A stretch of 64,000 nt of DNA. Source: Caldilineaceae bacterium. Lineage in GTDB: Bacteria > Chloroflexota > Anaerolineae > Caldilineales > Caldilineaceae. Location: positions 62,001 to 126,000 of the forward strand of contig JAHBVH010000011.1 in the NCBI GenBank assembly GCA_019637645.1, read 5' to 3'. Below the pieces are notes generated by a model. It was not told the origin of the DNA and ran no database searches. It was given only the letters and a program-made list of their open reading frames with translations. Within the stretch, counting starts at the first letter, position 1. Each line of letters begins with the position of its first letter. A program made the translations under genes and the position numbers. Positions 8,735 through 18,240 of the stretch are shown here, one piece after another.

Positions 8735-8797
8735 ATTGTAACAGATTGGCTAAAAATTTAACATTCGCTTCAGTCAGAAGTTGCATTTGGCTGCAAC
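8735..8797. promoter_or_regulatory. Divergent regulatory region with small palindrome
   Basis: The 245-base gap between the divergent oxidoreductase and SDR genes contains a minus-strand TACAAT (8735-8740) and GTTGCA-x6-TGCAAC at 8780-8797, a six-bp-arm palindrome that could bind a dimeric regulator. A plus-strand TATAAT is at 8844-8849, about 45 bases before the SDR start. No convincing -35 boxes are paired with either. Confidence 0.3.
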
Positions 8798-8894
8798 CCA
8801 GGTTGTCCCTATTGGCGTGCTCCCACTCCGACGCGCTCTATGCTATAATCAGCATGTTTTATTTTTTAGAATACGCAACAAGGAGTTAGGTGGT

Positions 8895-9677
8895 ATGGGT
8901 CGTTTGCATGGAAAAGTCGCTTTGATTACTGGCAGTGGACGTGGAATTGGACGGGGCATCGCCTTGTGTCTGGCCGCCGAAGGGGCGGATGTTGTCATCA
9001 ATGATCTACCGGGGCGCAACGATGCCGAGGCGACAGCCCAAGAGATTCGGGCGTTGGGTCAGCAAGCCTTGGTCTGGCCAGCAGATATTTCGGACCGGGG
9101 CGCGGTGGAGGCGATGATTGCCGGGGCCGTTGCCCACTTTGGTCGGCTCGACATTGCGGTCGCCAATGCCGCCTTGTCCATCCGCGAGCCAGTTCTCGAG
9201 GCCAAATGGGAGAATGTACAACGCACCATTGAAGTCGCCCAGTTTGGGGTCTTTCACACCTGCCAATTAGCCGCCCGCCAGATGAGCCAACAGCCCCTCA
9301 ACGGACGCAGTCGTGGTAAGCTCCTGATCACTTGCTCAGTTCACGAAGAGATTGCCTTTGCCCAAAGCGCGGCCTATAACATGGCGAAAGCCGCCGTAGC
9401 CCACCTAGGCCGCACCATGGCCGGAGAACTAGCACGGACGAAGATCAATGTGAACATCATCAATCCAGGGTGGATCGACACGCCAGGTGAACGGCGCTTC
9501 TTTAATGAAGAACAGATCACCGAGGGGGGCAAAAAGATCCCCTGGGGCCGCATTGGTACCCCCGAAGATATTGGCAAAGCCGCGGCTTTTTTGGTGAGCG
9601 ACGATGCCGACTATATCACCGGCGCGGTTCTGCGCGTCGATGGTGGCTTTGTGCATGGGTTAGAGTTACCGGGCTAA
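8895..9677 (+). CDS. Short-chain dehydrogenase/reductase (glucose/3-ketoacyl reductase type)
   Basis: 260 residues from the ATG at 8895, which follows AAGGAGTTAGGTGGT; upstream in-frame extension lacks a ribosome site. The classical SDR cofactor motif [10 protein letters not shown] is at residues 12-21, NAALS near 90 replaces NNAG, and the catalytic Tyr/Lys are in [11 protein letters not shown] near residue 160. The C-terminal [14 protein letters not shown] matches the end of FabG-like enzymes. A Ser before the Tyr ([10 protein letters not shown]) is present. The substrate is unknown; neighbours make a sugar or polyol plausible. Confidence 0.85.
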   Translation: MGRLHGKVALITGSGRGIGRGIALCLAAEGADVVINDLPGRNDAEATAQEIRALGQQALVWPADISDRGAVEAMIAGAVAHFGRLDIAVANAALSIREPVLEAKWENVQRTIEVAQFGVFHTCQLAARQMSQQPLNGRSRGKLLITCSVHEEIAFAQSAAYNMAKAAVAHLGRTMAGELARTKINVNIINPGWIDTPGERRFFNEEQITEGGKKIPWGRIGTPEDIGKAAAFLVSDDADYITGAVLRVDGGFVHGLELPG

Positions 9678-9835
9678 CCGAATGACCGACGGCTATGTCC
9701 CTGTGCCCACCGGGCCAGGGCTAGGCGTTGAGGTCGATGAAACAATGATCGCGCGCGATCGCCTATCTGCTCCTGATGCGTGATGCGTGAAATACATTGC
9801 CACAGACCAGGTAGGCGCAATCAGGATTGGCGATG

Positions 9836-10561
9836 TTAGAGTGGCGCTTTACAATTGGTGGGGGTGGCGCGTAGAAAATCGCGGGGACGCAGCACGAGAA
9901 GTTCGACAAGTTTGTAGATAAACTCATTGTGGGTTTGCCAATGGACAGAGGCGGCAGGGTAGGGCGTGTCTGGCATGGCCGCGGCGACTACCGTACATTG
10001 TGCACAAGCCGCTTGGCGCACCCGCGCAAAGTCCCACACCGCCCGCTGCAGTTGGAGATCATGGGCAACAAGCAAGACAGGGTGCGCACCTAGTTTTTGT
10101 ACCTCTTGCAAGGCGCAAAACGCGGTGTCCAAGGTATCGACATAGATAGTTTTATCGTGGCGATGGATACGGCGGATTTCCTTATTCGCTAGCAGCTCGG
10201 GGGTTATGGCCGAATAGATCCCCTCTTGTACCAACATGGTCTGTACTTGTGGATGGGTGGAGAACAGCCAATCGACCAGGAATTGATTAGCCGCCCCTGG
10301 CCGCATCGTGTCGCCATCCTCTTCATAGCCAAAGCCCAAGAGGATGGCCGTGGTTGGGGCAAGGTGCGGCGCGTTGGCAGTGGCCGATAGACGCAGCCAT
10401 GGGCTTGGCACAAAACCGACACCGAGCAGGAAGAGCATGGCAAAGAGCAAGAGTGTACTCAACAAAGCGGGCCACGACATGTGCCAGCCAAGAGCCAGGA
10501 TCGCAAAAAAACCGAGTACGCCGACAAGATGAGGCAAGAAAACGGTAAGCATCTGGTTCAT
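9836..10561 (-). CDS. DUF218 (YdcF/SanA/ElyC-like) membrane protein
   Basis: 241 residues. Two hydrophobic segments fill residues 6-50 (FLPHLVGVLGFFAILALGW and LLSTLLLFAMLFLLGVGFV). The remaining domain has TAILLGFGYEED (the family's LGxG strand), MRPGAANQFLVDWLF, TLDTAFCALQEVQKLGAHPVL and VAHDLQLQRAVWDFAR, matching the DUF218 order of an N-terminal GG-x-x strand, the TxxNA-like helix and VTSxxHxxRA. Here the usual TSxxH is VAHDLQLQRA. Family members act in envelope or cell wall homeostasis, but the reaction is unclear. ATG 10561 follows GGGTGACA. Confidence 0.65.
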   Translation of the reverse strand: MNQMLTVFLPHLVGVLGFFAILALGWHMSWPALLSTLLLFAMLFLLGVGFVPSPWLRLSATANAPHLAPTTAILLGFGYEEDGDTMRPGAANQFLVDWLFSTHPQVQTMLVQEGIYSAITPELLANKEIRRIHRHDKTIYVDTLDTAFCALQEVQKLGAHPVLLVAHDLQLQRAVWDFARVRQAACAQCTVVAAAMPDTPYPAASVHWQTHNEFIYKLVELLVLRPRDFLRATPTNCKAPL

Positions 10562-10740
10562 TGTCACCCATTATAACAAGCAGACTAACGGGTGACAATG
10601 ACCATATGCTCAAGATGCTATCCGCTATTTGCCAGGAGAGCACCCTCGCTAGTTTGACCGAGCCTGTAGGAGAAGGACGGCATGATCAGTCACAGGGAAG
10701 GCAATCATGAGGGCAACAGTCGCGGTTCCGGTCATGGGGC

Positions 10741-11934
10741 CTACCCTTGTCCATTCAGAACTTGGCGCGCCGCCTCACAGAGGATCGCGACGCCTTGGGG
10801 CAGACAGCGCTCGTCAATGTCAAAGCGGGGATTGTGGTGGGGGATATTGAGCCGCTGGTCCGCATGGCCCGCCCCAAGAAAGAAAAAGTTGCCAGGCACC
10901 CGCGCCAATACGGCCGAGAAATCTTCACCGCCTGTCGTACGGAAATTCGTATCCACCTTGTCTGCGCCCAGAACCGCCGCGACAATCTCATGGACGACCG
11001 TCGTCGGTTCAGCAGCATTGACCGTCGCATCAACCCCTTCATTGATATGAACTTCCGCGGTTGCGCCAAAAGTGGCGGCGATACCCATCGCAACTTCGGG
11101 GACGCGTTGGCGGAGGAGGGCCTTGGTTTCTGGGGTAAAACTCCGAATGGTGCCGCGCATGGTGGCCGTCTCGGCAATGACATTCCCCGCGTTGCCAGCC
11201 ACAATACTCCCAATGGTGACAACACCCGTATCATCCGGATCGACATTGCGGGCGATAATCGTCTGCAAGGCCACAATAATCTGAGCCGCCACCACAACGG
11301 CATCCACCGTATGATGGGGCATCGCGCCGTGGCCGCCCTTGCCCTTGACGGTAATCGTCAGCCCCGCCCCCGCAGCCATCATGGGACCGGTGCGCATGGC
11401 CGCTGTACCCAGGGGGTGCATCGAGGAAACATGCAAGCCCAGCGCCCGATCCACGGGTGGCCCAATGCGATCGAGCACGCCGTCGTTGATCATCGCCAAG
11501 GCACCGCCGAGCCCTTCTTCGGCGGGTTGAAACATCAACTTGATCGTGCCCGGGAACTGTTCACGATATTTGGCGATCACTTTCGCCACCCCCAAACCAA
11601 CCGCCACATGCGCATCGTGACCACAGGCATGCATCACCCCCGGCGTTTGCGAACGGTAGGGGACATCATTGGCTTCCTCAATCGGCAGGGCATCCATGTC
11701 AAAGCGCAACAGAACGGTCCGTTCGCCCGGCTGACTGCCCGGCAACAGGCCAACGACGCCGGTCTTGCCCACGCCGGTTACGACTTCATAACCCAACTCA
11801 TGTAAGTGGTTGGCAACAATCCCCGCCGTGCGCACCTCCTGAAAGCCCAATTCAGGGTGCATGTGGAGGTCACGTCGGATCGCGGTTAATTCATCGGCCA
11901 AGGCCTCAGCATCCGCCAGAAATGGTGTAGTCAT
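10741..11934 (-). CDS. M20D amidohydrolase (N-acyl amino acid/hippurate hydrolase type)
   Basis: 397 residues with AAGGAG before the ATG. Metal-site motifs: RRDLHMHPELGFQE (about 20-33), RFDMDALPIEE (79-89), GVMHACGHDAHVAVGLG (about 99-115), MFQPAEEGLGGA (134-145) and the C-terminal IPHHNPRFDIDE. The Cys in HACGHDAH and the PAEEG motif are typical of the hippuricase/aminoacylase/IAA-amino-acid hydrolase branch. Such enzymes release an amino acid from N-acyl or N-aryl conjugates. Upstream lies a divergent amidohydrolase gene; downstream is DUF218. Confidence 0.9.
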   Translation of the reverse strand: MTTPFLADAEALADELTAIRRDLHMHPELGFQEVRTAGIVANHLHELGYEVVTGVGKTGVVGLLPGSQPGERTVLLRFDMDALPIEEANDVPYRSQTPGVMHACGHDAHVAVGLGVAKVIAKYREQFPGTIKLMFQPAEEGLGGALAMINDGVLDRIGPPVDRALGLHVSSMHPLGTAAMRTGPMMAAGAGLTITVKGKGGHGAMPHHTVDAVVVAAQIIVALQTIIARNVDPDDTGVVTIGSIVAGNAGNVIAETATMRGTIRSFTPETKALLRQRVPEVAMGIAATFGATAEVHINEGVDATVNAAEPTTVVHEIVAAVLGADKVDTNFRTTGGEDFSAVLARVPGNFFFLGAGHADQRLNIPHHNPRFDIDERCLPQGVAILCEAARQVLNGQG

Positions 11935-11972
11935 GAGATTCTCCTTGCGTCGCGCTTGTGATAGGAATAGAC

Positions 11973-12047
11973 GTTAGGCAGTTGATCAGCGTAACCAGAG
12001 ACCTGACCGCTTTGGCAAAGCGGTCAGGTCTGGCCCAAGTGCGTAAC
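11973..12047. repeat. Intergenic palindromic element, copy A (with outer flanks)
   Basis: The core at 11999-12031 has 15-base arms (AGACCTGACCGCTTT / AAAGCGGTCAGGTCT) with a 3-base loop. Outside it are TTGATCAGCGTAACCAG on the left and GGCCCAAGTGCGTAAC on the right, flanks shared with the copies at 22949 and 24408. It lies in the divergent region between two amidohydrolase genes. Confidence 0.8.
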
Positions 12048-12149
12048 TCTTAAAGGAATCGGTCACTTTGGAACAATAGCAGTCCTTGGAGTAAGATTTT
12101 ATCATAGTCAGGCCAATCTTGCAGAGCCAAAGAGAAGGAGACAACAGCC

Positions 12150-13757
12150 ATGCCCGCCGATCTCATTATCCACAATGCCATGATCTATACCATGGACCCC
12201 GCTCAACCAAGCGCCAGCGCGCTCGCCATCCGCGACGGCAAATTTCTCGCCGTTGGTGACGACGCCACCATCCTCGCCTTGCGTGGCCCCCAAACCCAGC
12301 TATTGAATCTGGAGGGCGCGCCTGTCCTTCCTGGCCTTTGTGATGCCCACATCCACTTTACCCACTATGCCCTGGGCCTCCAACGCATTGATATCTTTGA
12401 AGTCCCCTCGCTCCAAGAGATGCTCCAGCGCATTGCTGCCAAAGTCCAGCAAACACCCCCTGGGCAATGGTTGTTGGGCTGGGGCTGGAACCAATCGCTC
12501 TGGGCCGAAGGGCGCTTCCCCACGCGGCAGGATCTCGATACGGTTACGCCCGACCATCCCGTGTTGCTGCGCGATAAGAGCGGCCATTCGGCCATTGCCA
12601 ATTCGGTGGCGCTGCGCTTGGCGGGGGTAGATGCCAAGACCGCACAACCGGCAGGGGGCGAGATTGTCTATGACGGCAACGGCCAGCCCACGGGCCTTTT
12701 ATTGGAAGGTCCAGCCATCGATCTCGTAGCACGCTATATTCCTGAACCAACCGACGACGAAATAGATGCCGCGGTTTTGGCAGCGCAACAGCAAGCCCAC
12801 CGCTTTGGGCTCACGTCTGTGCACGACCTTGATGGAAAACGTGGCTTTGAAACCTTTCAGCGGCTGCGGTTACGGGGTCAGTTAAAGCTACGCACCGTTA
12901 CCCATGTGGCCATGGATCAACTAGAGGCAGCCCTAGGCGTGGGTCTGCACGCCGGTCTTGGTGATGGCTGGCTGCGCGTGGGCGGGCTGAAACTCTTTGC
13001 CGATGGAGCCCTCGGGCCACGCACCGCCGCCATGATCGAGCCCTACGAGGGCGAACCGCAAAATTATGGGATTACGATTGTGGACAAAGAAGAGATGATC
13101 GAGATGGTGCGGCGGGCCAGCGCGGCTGGGCTCCCGACGATTGTCCACGCCATTGGCGACCGCGCCAACCATGATGTATTAGATGTAATTGAGCTGGTGC
13201 GCCAACAGGAAGCGGAGCAGGGGATTCCCCGCGAGCAGCGGCGTCATCGCATTGAACATGTTCAAGTGCTGCATCCCAACGATGTACACCGCCTCGCCGC
13301 GCTGGATGTCATTGCCTCGGTGCAGCCGATTCATGCCACGCAAGATATGCGCAATGTGGATGCCTATTGGGGAAAACGGGGTGAACTTGCCTATGCCTTC
13401 CGCACTTTATTGGAAACCGGCGCAAAGCTCGCTTTTGGCTCCGACGCGCCGGTCGAAACGCCCAATCCCTTTGTGGGGATTCATGCCGCGGTCACGCGCC
13501 GCCGTGCCGATGGCACACCAGGGAATGATGGCTGGTATCCAGCCCAACGGTTGACAGTCGCCGAAGCCGTCGCGGCTTATACCACAGGGGCAGCGTATGC
13601 TGAAAGTTGGGAAAAGGAAACCGGCTCGATTACGCCAGGAAAGTATGCGGATCTGATTGTACCGGATCAGGACATTTTTAGCTGTGACCCGATGGCCATC
13701 AGAGATACGATAGTGAAACTCACGGTGATTGGTGGAGAGGTCGTCTATCGTAGGTAG
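12150..13757 (+). CDS. Amidohydrolase family 3 protein (YtcJ-like)
   Basis: 535 residues, AGAAGGAGA nine bases before the ATG. N terminus ADLIIHNAMIYTMDP, then PGLCDAHIHFTHY near residue 58 (H-x-H metal pair), KLFADGALGPRTA near 280, VHAIGDRAN near 330, RHRIEHVQVLHPND near 361 and FGSDAPVETPNPFVGI near 430. This order is that of the YtcJ/AepA/N-substituted formamide deformylase group of the amidohydrolase superfamily. The substrate cannot be told; cyclic or formylated amides are common in the family. Confidence 0.9.
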   Translation: MPADLIIHNAMIYTMDPAQPSASALAIRDGKFLAVGDDATILALRGPQTQLLNLEGAPVLPGLCDAHIHFTHYALGLQRIDIFEVPSLQEMLQRIAAKVQQTPPGQWLLGWGWNQSLWAEGRFPTRQDLDTVTPDHPVLLRDKSGHSAIANSVALRLAGVDAKTAQPAGGEIVYDGNGQPTGLLLEGPAIDLVARYIPEPTDDEIDAAVLAAQQQAHRFGLTSVHDLDGKRGFETFQRLRLRGQLKLRTVTHVAMDQLEAALGVGLHAGLGDGWLRVGGLKLFADGALGPRTAAMIEPYEGEPQNYGITIVDKEEMIEMVRRASAAGLPTIVHAIGDRANHDVLDVIELVRQQEAEQGIPREQRRHRIEHVQVLHPNDVHRLAALDVIASVQPIHATQDMRNVDAYWGKRGELAYAFRTLLETGAKLAFGSDAPVETPNPFVGIHAAVTRRRADGTPGNDGWYPAQRLTVAEAVAAYTTGAAYAESWEKETGSITPGKYADLIVPDQDIFSCDPMAIRDTIVKLTVIGGEVVYRR

Positions 13758-13804
13758 CTGCCAAAAGCTGACCGGTTTGCTAAACCGGTCAGCTTTTGGC
13801 AGCT
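13756..13804. terminator. Perfect 23-bp hairpin between converging genes
   Basis: Arms 13756-13778 and 13782-13804 are exact reverse complements around a GCT loop. The inner part (CTGACCGGTTT/AAACCGGTCAG) has the core shared with the intergenic repeat family. It starts at the stop codon of the YtcJ-like gene and ends 5 bases before the stop of the next minus-strand gene. The position suggests a bidirectional 3' end, although there is no T-run. Confidence 0.6.
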
Positions 13805-13808
13805 GCCG

Positions 13809-14858
13809 CTATTCCTGGTTGACGTTTCCAGCCGGCGTTTCCGCTGGTAAATAAGCAATAAACTCAGGTAGGGTGACACTGGACAGCGCATGATTGACCA
13901 ACGATTCTACTTGCTCAAGCGTTAAAGCGTACAACCGTTGTTGAATCGACTCCGGCAATTCGCCAAAACGATGCGCCAAGAGACGACCGAGTAGACGGGC
14001 CGCTCCTTCTTCACGGCCTTCTTCGCGGCCTTCTTCGCGGCCTTCTTCGCGGCCTTCTTCACGGCCTTCTTCACGGCCTTCTTCACGGCCTTCTTCACGG
14101 CCTTCTTCTTTGGCAAGGCGTTCAATGCTGGTAATATAGCGCATTTGATTGTATGCCTCCAACTCCTCTACTTGCTGTTTAAAGCGACGCTCTAGATCTG
14201 CGGGTAGACGTAACAGCCAATCGATAAAGTGGAACAAGTTCAGAATATCCTGACGGTCATATCCCCGTTCATACAAGCGGCGAATCAGATAAAACTTCCA
14301 AAAGCTCCGTTGCTCGGCATCATGCTGGGTTTCGATGGCTTTAAGGTGTGCCATTACCACCGTGGCAAAAGGGTTATCGTCAGCTTCGAGCGCAGGCCAG
14401 CGCGCTTTGTAGTCCACTAATTTGACGGTAGGAAACTCAAAGCTAATTTTACATCCCCACAAAGCATAGCCAAACATACCAGGCTGCCAACGACTACCGG
14501 CATCATTCAGCACAGCAAAGCTGGCTACTGGGCGATCATAGCGATCAAACAGACGATAGTTGTAACTATACATCCGCCGGTCAAAGTCCTTTTCAGGATG
14601 CCCCTGCACTTCGAGATGGGCGAGCACCCACTCTTCTTCGCCACTGGTACGCCAAACTTTGGCTAGCTTATCGGCATAACGGCGGCCTAATTCGGCATCC
14701 CGGACAACTTGTTGCAGTTCCTTATCTAAAAATTCAACGCCACGGGCCCAATCAATATCGGTATGCGCCGCCGGGAAGAAAAAGAGCATAAACTCGTCAA
14801 AGTACCACTCAATGATCTCTTTCCAGGGGCTATCAAATTCATCATGAGTTTCCGTCAT
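13809..14858 (-). CDS. Rpn/DUF4351-type putative PD-(D/E)XK nuclease with REEG repeat
   Basis: 349 residues. The N-terminal region resembles Rpn-family/transposase-like PD-(D/E)XK proteins: ADKLAKVWR, then EWVLAHLEVQGHPEKDFDRRM (about 70-95), where E-x-Q in LEVQG replaces the usual E-x-K catalytic pair. YDRPVASFAVLND and ISFEFPTVKL fit the following strands. Residues about 250-285 are nine four-residue units (KEEG then REEG x8), an acidic/basic helical linker. The C-terminal LLGRLLAHRFGELPESIQQR matches DUF4351. Members occur in multiple copies in Chloroflexota and Cyanobacteria and may be nuclease or recombination factors. The gene reads toward the YtcJ-like gene and shares its intergenic hairpin. 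Confidence 0.75.
   Translation of the reverse strand: MTETHDEFDSPWKEIIEWYFDEFMLFFFPAAHTDIDWARGVEFLDKELQQVVRDAELGRRYADKLAKVWRTSGEEEWVLAHLEVQGHPEKDFDRRMYSYNYRLFDRYDRPVASFAVLNDAGSRWQPGMFGYALWGCKISFEFPTVKLVDYKARWPALEADDNPFATVVMAHLKAIETQHDAEQRSFWKFYLIRRLYERGYDRQDILNLFHFIDWLLRLPADLERRFKQQVEELEAYNQMRYITSIERLAKEEGREEGREEGREEGREEGREEGREEGREEGREEGAARLLGRLLAHRFGELPESIQQRLYALTLEQVESLVNHALSSVTLPEFIAYLPAETPAGNVNQE
14005..14112 (-). repeat. 12-bp coding tandem repeat, nine units
   Basis: Eight units of CCTTCTTC(A/G)CGG, perfect except the A/G position, run from 14005 to 14100, and a ninth diverged unit ends at 14112. Each unit encodes REEG (KEEG in the ninth) on the minus strand, keeping frame. The third, fourth and second units share G; the others A. 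Copy number changes would add or remove four residues without frameshift. Confidence 0.95.
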
Positions 14859-14963
14859 AGTAAATCCAAGGCAATCGTTATACCAAAGGTTACGTTGCCA
14901 CTATTATAACATACGTTGCCGATTGCGTGTGTCTTAAGCGATATAACACATTGCCGACATCGA

Positions 14964-15992
14964 TTAAATTTTTGCGTTCCAGAAGCGTTGCAGCCGGCGC
15001 AGCAGCATGGCAAAGAGTACGCCAAGCGTTGAGCCAGAAGCCACATCGCCAGGGTAATGATCCCCTAAATAGACACGCGAGAAAGCAACCAGACTTGCAA
15101 TAGTATAGAGCAAGCCACGACGCCGTGGCAAGTAGTTGCTGAGAAGCCAAGCCCCAGCAAAAGCCGTGGCCGAGTGCCCCGAAGGAAATGACCACGAGCC
15201 TGGCTTTCTGCCGATGACAATCGCTTGGACGATGGTGATAAACGGGCGATGACGGCGAAAGTAGCGTTTGATGGGATATTCCACGAACCAGATCGATAGC
15301 GCTAATGGCAAGGCAGACTCGCGAATGATGCGCCAGCCCAAGTGCGGTCGTCGCCAAGCAATTGCGGCCATCAGCGTGTACCAAGCGGCCCCGCCCGTGA
15401 AGATGAGGGTCATGGTATAGAAAAAACGGTTGAGCCAGCGGGTGTGTGGCAGATGGTTAATCGCTAGAAAGAGGTTGGCATCCAAGGCATCGAGTGGCTG
15501 CAAACGCTTGAGCAAGGCGCGGCGAAGATAGGCGCGTTGCACTTCTTCTCCGGTCGCGGTCGCTCCTTGTTGTTCTGGGTTCATTACTTCTTGGGTGGCG
15601 CTCGCTAGCACTTCGCGTTCATGCTCATTCGCAGCGGCTATCGTCTGGGCGGTTTCCGCCAAGACAGCCTGGGTCTTTTCACCGGGGGATGCACTATCGC
15701 CTGCTTTCTTGACCTTTTCTGTGGCCTCTTCGAGCGTCGGCGTGGGCTGGGTTTGGGCGACATCTTGGACCGTTTGCGCCGTCGCGGTTGTCGTCAGCGC
15801 GTCAATAATGGCATCGGCCTTCTCTGGTGAGTCAACCTCGGTTATCGCCTCGCGCAACGTCTGGCGCAAGGGTTTGACCGCGGCCCGCTCTTCTGGTGTG
15901 GGCATCTTCCAGGGGGGCACTGGTGTGTCGCCAACTTCTTGCTTGGGCGGTGGCGTAGCTTTTGGCTCAGATGCTGGGTTTTCGGTAGTCAT
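14964..15992 (-). CDS. PAP2 family membrane phosphatase with long N-terminal extension
   Basis: 342 residues from the ATG at 15992, which has AGGGAGC nine bases upstream. Residues 1-150 are low in hydrophobicity and rich in Ala, Thr, Pro and Glu, probably a disordered cytoplasmic region. The catalytic domain has KRYFRRHRP (motif 1, about 240-248), WSFPSGHSATAFA (motif 2, about 267-279) and SRVYLGDHYPGDV (motif 3, about 310-322), with all key Lys, Arg, Ser, His residues present, between membrane segments. The family removes phosphate from lipid phosphates such as undecaprenyl pyrophosphate or phosphatidic acid. The extension is unusual for the family. Confidence 0.85.
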   Translation of the reverse strand: MTTENPASEPKATPPPKQEVGDTPVPPWKMPTPEERAAVKPLRQTLREAITEVDSPEKADAIIDALTTTATAQTVQDVAQTQPTPTLEEATEKVKKAGDSASPGEKTQAVLAETAQTIAAANEHEREVLASATQEVMNPEQQGATATGEEVQRAYLRRALLKRLQPLDALDANLFLAINHLPHTRWLNRFFYTMTLIFTGGAAWYTLMAAIAWRRPHLGWRIIRESALPLALSIWFVEYPIKRYFRRHRPFITIVQAIVIGRKPGSWSFPSGHSATAFAGAWLLSNYLPRRRGLLYTIASLVAFSRVYLGDHYPGDVASGSTLGVLFAMLLRRLQRFWNAKI

Positions 15993-16312
15993 GAAGCTCC
16001 CTTCTTTTGTAACGATGGCCGCGAGGCCACACAACAGGGAAGATCAGCGAGGTAATCTGGAGCAGAATACTCGGTATCAGCAGTAAGTATAGACGCTCGG
16101 CACCAACCTGATGATAGGTAGGCGCACAGGCAAAAGGTAGACGTAAAGATAGAGGTTGGCTCTAGAGGACGAGCAATCGTCGTTTCATGAAACAGGTAGG
16201 CTAAATTTTATGGGGCTTACGTACGCAGATTGGTCTGTCACCGAAGACCTGACAGGTTTTGAAGACCTGTCAGGTCTAGCTTTGCATAAGTTCTACTTTA
16301 GGGCAAGGCAGC
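15993..16312. other. Intergenic region with one palindromic repeat
   Basis: No gene is supported. It contains the repeat core at 16245-16277, whose right arm has one mismatch next to the loop (GAAGACC for expected AAAACC). The rest shows no other element I can name. Confidence 0.5.
16245..16277. repeat. Intergenic palindromic element, copy B
   Basis: AGACCTGACAGGTTT paired with AGACCTGTCAGGTCT, 15-base arms with a mismatch near the loop. It lies 35 bases from the stop of the ABC exporter gene on the minus strand, so it could act as the 3' end of that transcript. Confidence 0.7.
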
Positions 16313-18109
16313 TCAATGCCCGCCACTGGCTTGGGCGCGCACCAACGCCGCGTAGTAGCCATCGGGGTTGGCGACCAATGTCTCGTGGTTGCCTAATTCC
16401 ATGATGCGACCGGCTTTGAGCACGACAATTTGGTCGGCTTTGCGAATGGTGGAAAGGCGATGGGCCACGACGATAGCCGTGCGGTTTGACATCAGGCGCG
16501 CAAAGGCATCTTGAATCAAGGCTTCGGTCTCGGTATCGACGGCGGAGGTCGCTTCGTCTAGCACAAGGATCCGTGGGTCGGAGAGGATAGCACGGGCAAT
16601 GGAAAGCAATTGACGTTGACCAATGCTAAATTGAGAACCGCGCTCTTGGGCCACGGTGTTATAGCCATCACTTAGCTTCATGATAAAGTCATGGCAGTTG
16701 GCAAGCTTCGCAGCGGTGATCACCTCATCCATGGAAGCACCTGGGCGACCATAGCGAATATTGTTGGCAATCGTGTCGCTAAAGACAAAGGGCTCTTGCA
16801 AGACAACGCCAATTTGGCCGCGCAAAGAACGTTGGGTCACAGAGCGGACATCATAGCCATCCACCAAGATCCGGCCCCCCGTCACATCATAAAAACGACA
16901 GAGCAGCGACGCAATGGTCGTCTTGCCACTTCCCGTCTGCCCCACCAAGGCCACCAATTGCCCGGGCTTGATGGTAAAATCGACATCATTGAGCACAGGG
17001 CGCGTGTGGTCATAGCTAAAGTTCACATGGTCAAAGACAATTTCACCCGTGACGCGGGGCAGCTTGATGGCATCCGGCGCATCGGTAATGGTTGGCCGAG
17101 TATCGAGCAGCTGAAAGACCTTACCCGCCGAAGCCAAGGTCGCCTGCATGACGACATACATGTTGGTCAGGGTGCTGATGGGCGTCCACAGGTTGTTGAT
17201 ATAGGCCATAAAGGCGACCAACGTACCCACGGTGAGCGCCGAGCCGCCCAGCCCTAGTTGATTGGCCGCCGCAAAGAGCACGACCACCAACGCAAAGTTG
17301 CGGGTAATTTCGACCAACGGTGAAAACCACGACTGCAACGCGATCACCTTCATCCATTCAGTGACAACCCGGTTGTTGGCTTCATTAAATTGGCCGAGAT
17401 TGGTCTGTTCGCGGGTAAAGGCTTGGATGACCCGCATACCGGCAATATTTTCGGCCAAAAAGATATTAAAGCGCGTTGAGTTTTCCCGCACCCGTTCCCA
17501 GCCATCATACAAACGGGGCCGCATGTAGATGCCAATGAGCGAAAGGATGGGCAACATAAAGAAGGCAATGACGGTCAGCCCTGGGTTAATGGCAAACATC
17601 AGAGCCAAGACGATTATCCCCGACATCACATCGTTCACGACGTTTGCCATCTGGTTCGTGAGAAAGTCATTGATCGTATTGGCATCGCCAATAAAGCGGG
17701 TCATGGTCTTCCCCACCGGTTCCTTCTCATGAAAGGTGAAGGATAATTCAACCACATGATGAAAGAGTTGGCGGCGCAGATCGACCAAAATGCCTAAACT
17801 AATCCGCTGGATCAACAACGAGCGGATCAGGACACCAACCCAGGCCAACGCGTGAAAGACCGTGGCGATGAGCAAGAGCGAGAGAAAGCCATCGGGGTTG
17901 TTCACCGCAATATGTTCATCGATCAATTTCCGGTCAATGAAGGGATAGAGCTGGGTGATCACCACACAGATAACATAGATCGAAAGGGTAAAAAACATAC
18001 GCCGGCGATAGGGGCGCAGATAGGTAAAGAGGCGCGCCAATGTTTGTCGCATGGGTGGCGCGGCATCAAGATCTTGGACAGTAATGGGTTTGACAAGTCC
18101 ACGTAACAT
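16313..18109 (-). CDS. ABC exporter half-transporter, catalytically competent subunit
   Basis: 598 residues, membrane domain about 1-330, nucleotide-binding domain after 345. Walker A is GQTGSGKTT near 379, Q-loop LQEPFVFSDT, Walker B LVLDEATSAVD with catalytic Glu, and the signature is FSIGQRQ rather than LSGGQ. H-loop is VVAHRLSTI. The diverged signature together with the Asp-type Walker B in the partner is the hallmark of heterodimeric exporters with one degenerate ATP site (BmrCD, TM287/288, LmrCD). Likely exports lipids or drugs. The partner gene lies upstream on the same strand 131 bases away. Confidence 0.9.
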   Translation of the reverse strand: MLRGLVKPITVQDLDAAPPMRQTLARLFTYLRPYRRRMFFTLSIYVICVVITQLYPFIDRKLIDEHIAVNNPDGFLSLLLIATVFHALAWVGVLIRSLLIQRISLGILVDLRRQLFHHVVELSFTFHEKEPVGKTMTRFIGDANTINDFLTNQMANVVNDVMSGIIVLALMFAINPGLTVIAFFMLPILSLIGIYMRPRLYDGWERVRENSTRFNIFLAENIAGMRVIQAFTREQTNLGQFNEANNRVVTEWMKVIALQSWFSPLVEITRNFALVVVLFAAANQLGLGGSALTVGTLVAFMAYINNLWTPISTLTNMYVVMQATLASAGKVFQLLDTRPTITDAPDAIKLPRVTGEIVFDHVNFSYDHTRPVLNDVDFTIKPGQLVALVGQTGSGKTTIASLLCRFYDVTGGRILVDGYDVRSVTQRSLRGQIGVVLQEPFVFSDTIANNIRYGRPGASMDEVITAAKLANCHDFIMKLSDGYNTVAQERGSQFSIGQRQLLSIARAILSDPRILVLDEATSAVDTETEALIQDAFARLMSNRTAIVVAHRLSTIRKADQIVVLKAGRIMELGNHETLVANPDGYYAALVRAQASGGH

Positions 18110-18240
18110 AGGATGTCTCTATTTTCTGGCAAGCACGTTGAGCAAATGGATTGGATACAAAAGATAAGCCCACCAGGCAAGCACTGGCTGCGCCAGCACT
18201 TGCCCCTAGCTCTTGATTTCCTACAGTATACTCATTTCCA

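Noticed and set aside
10747..11805. Plus-strand open frame opposite the M20 peptidase
   Set aside because: The minus-strand gene has all metal-binding motifs; the other frame shows no domain or ribosome site.
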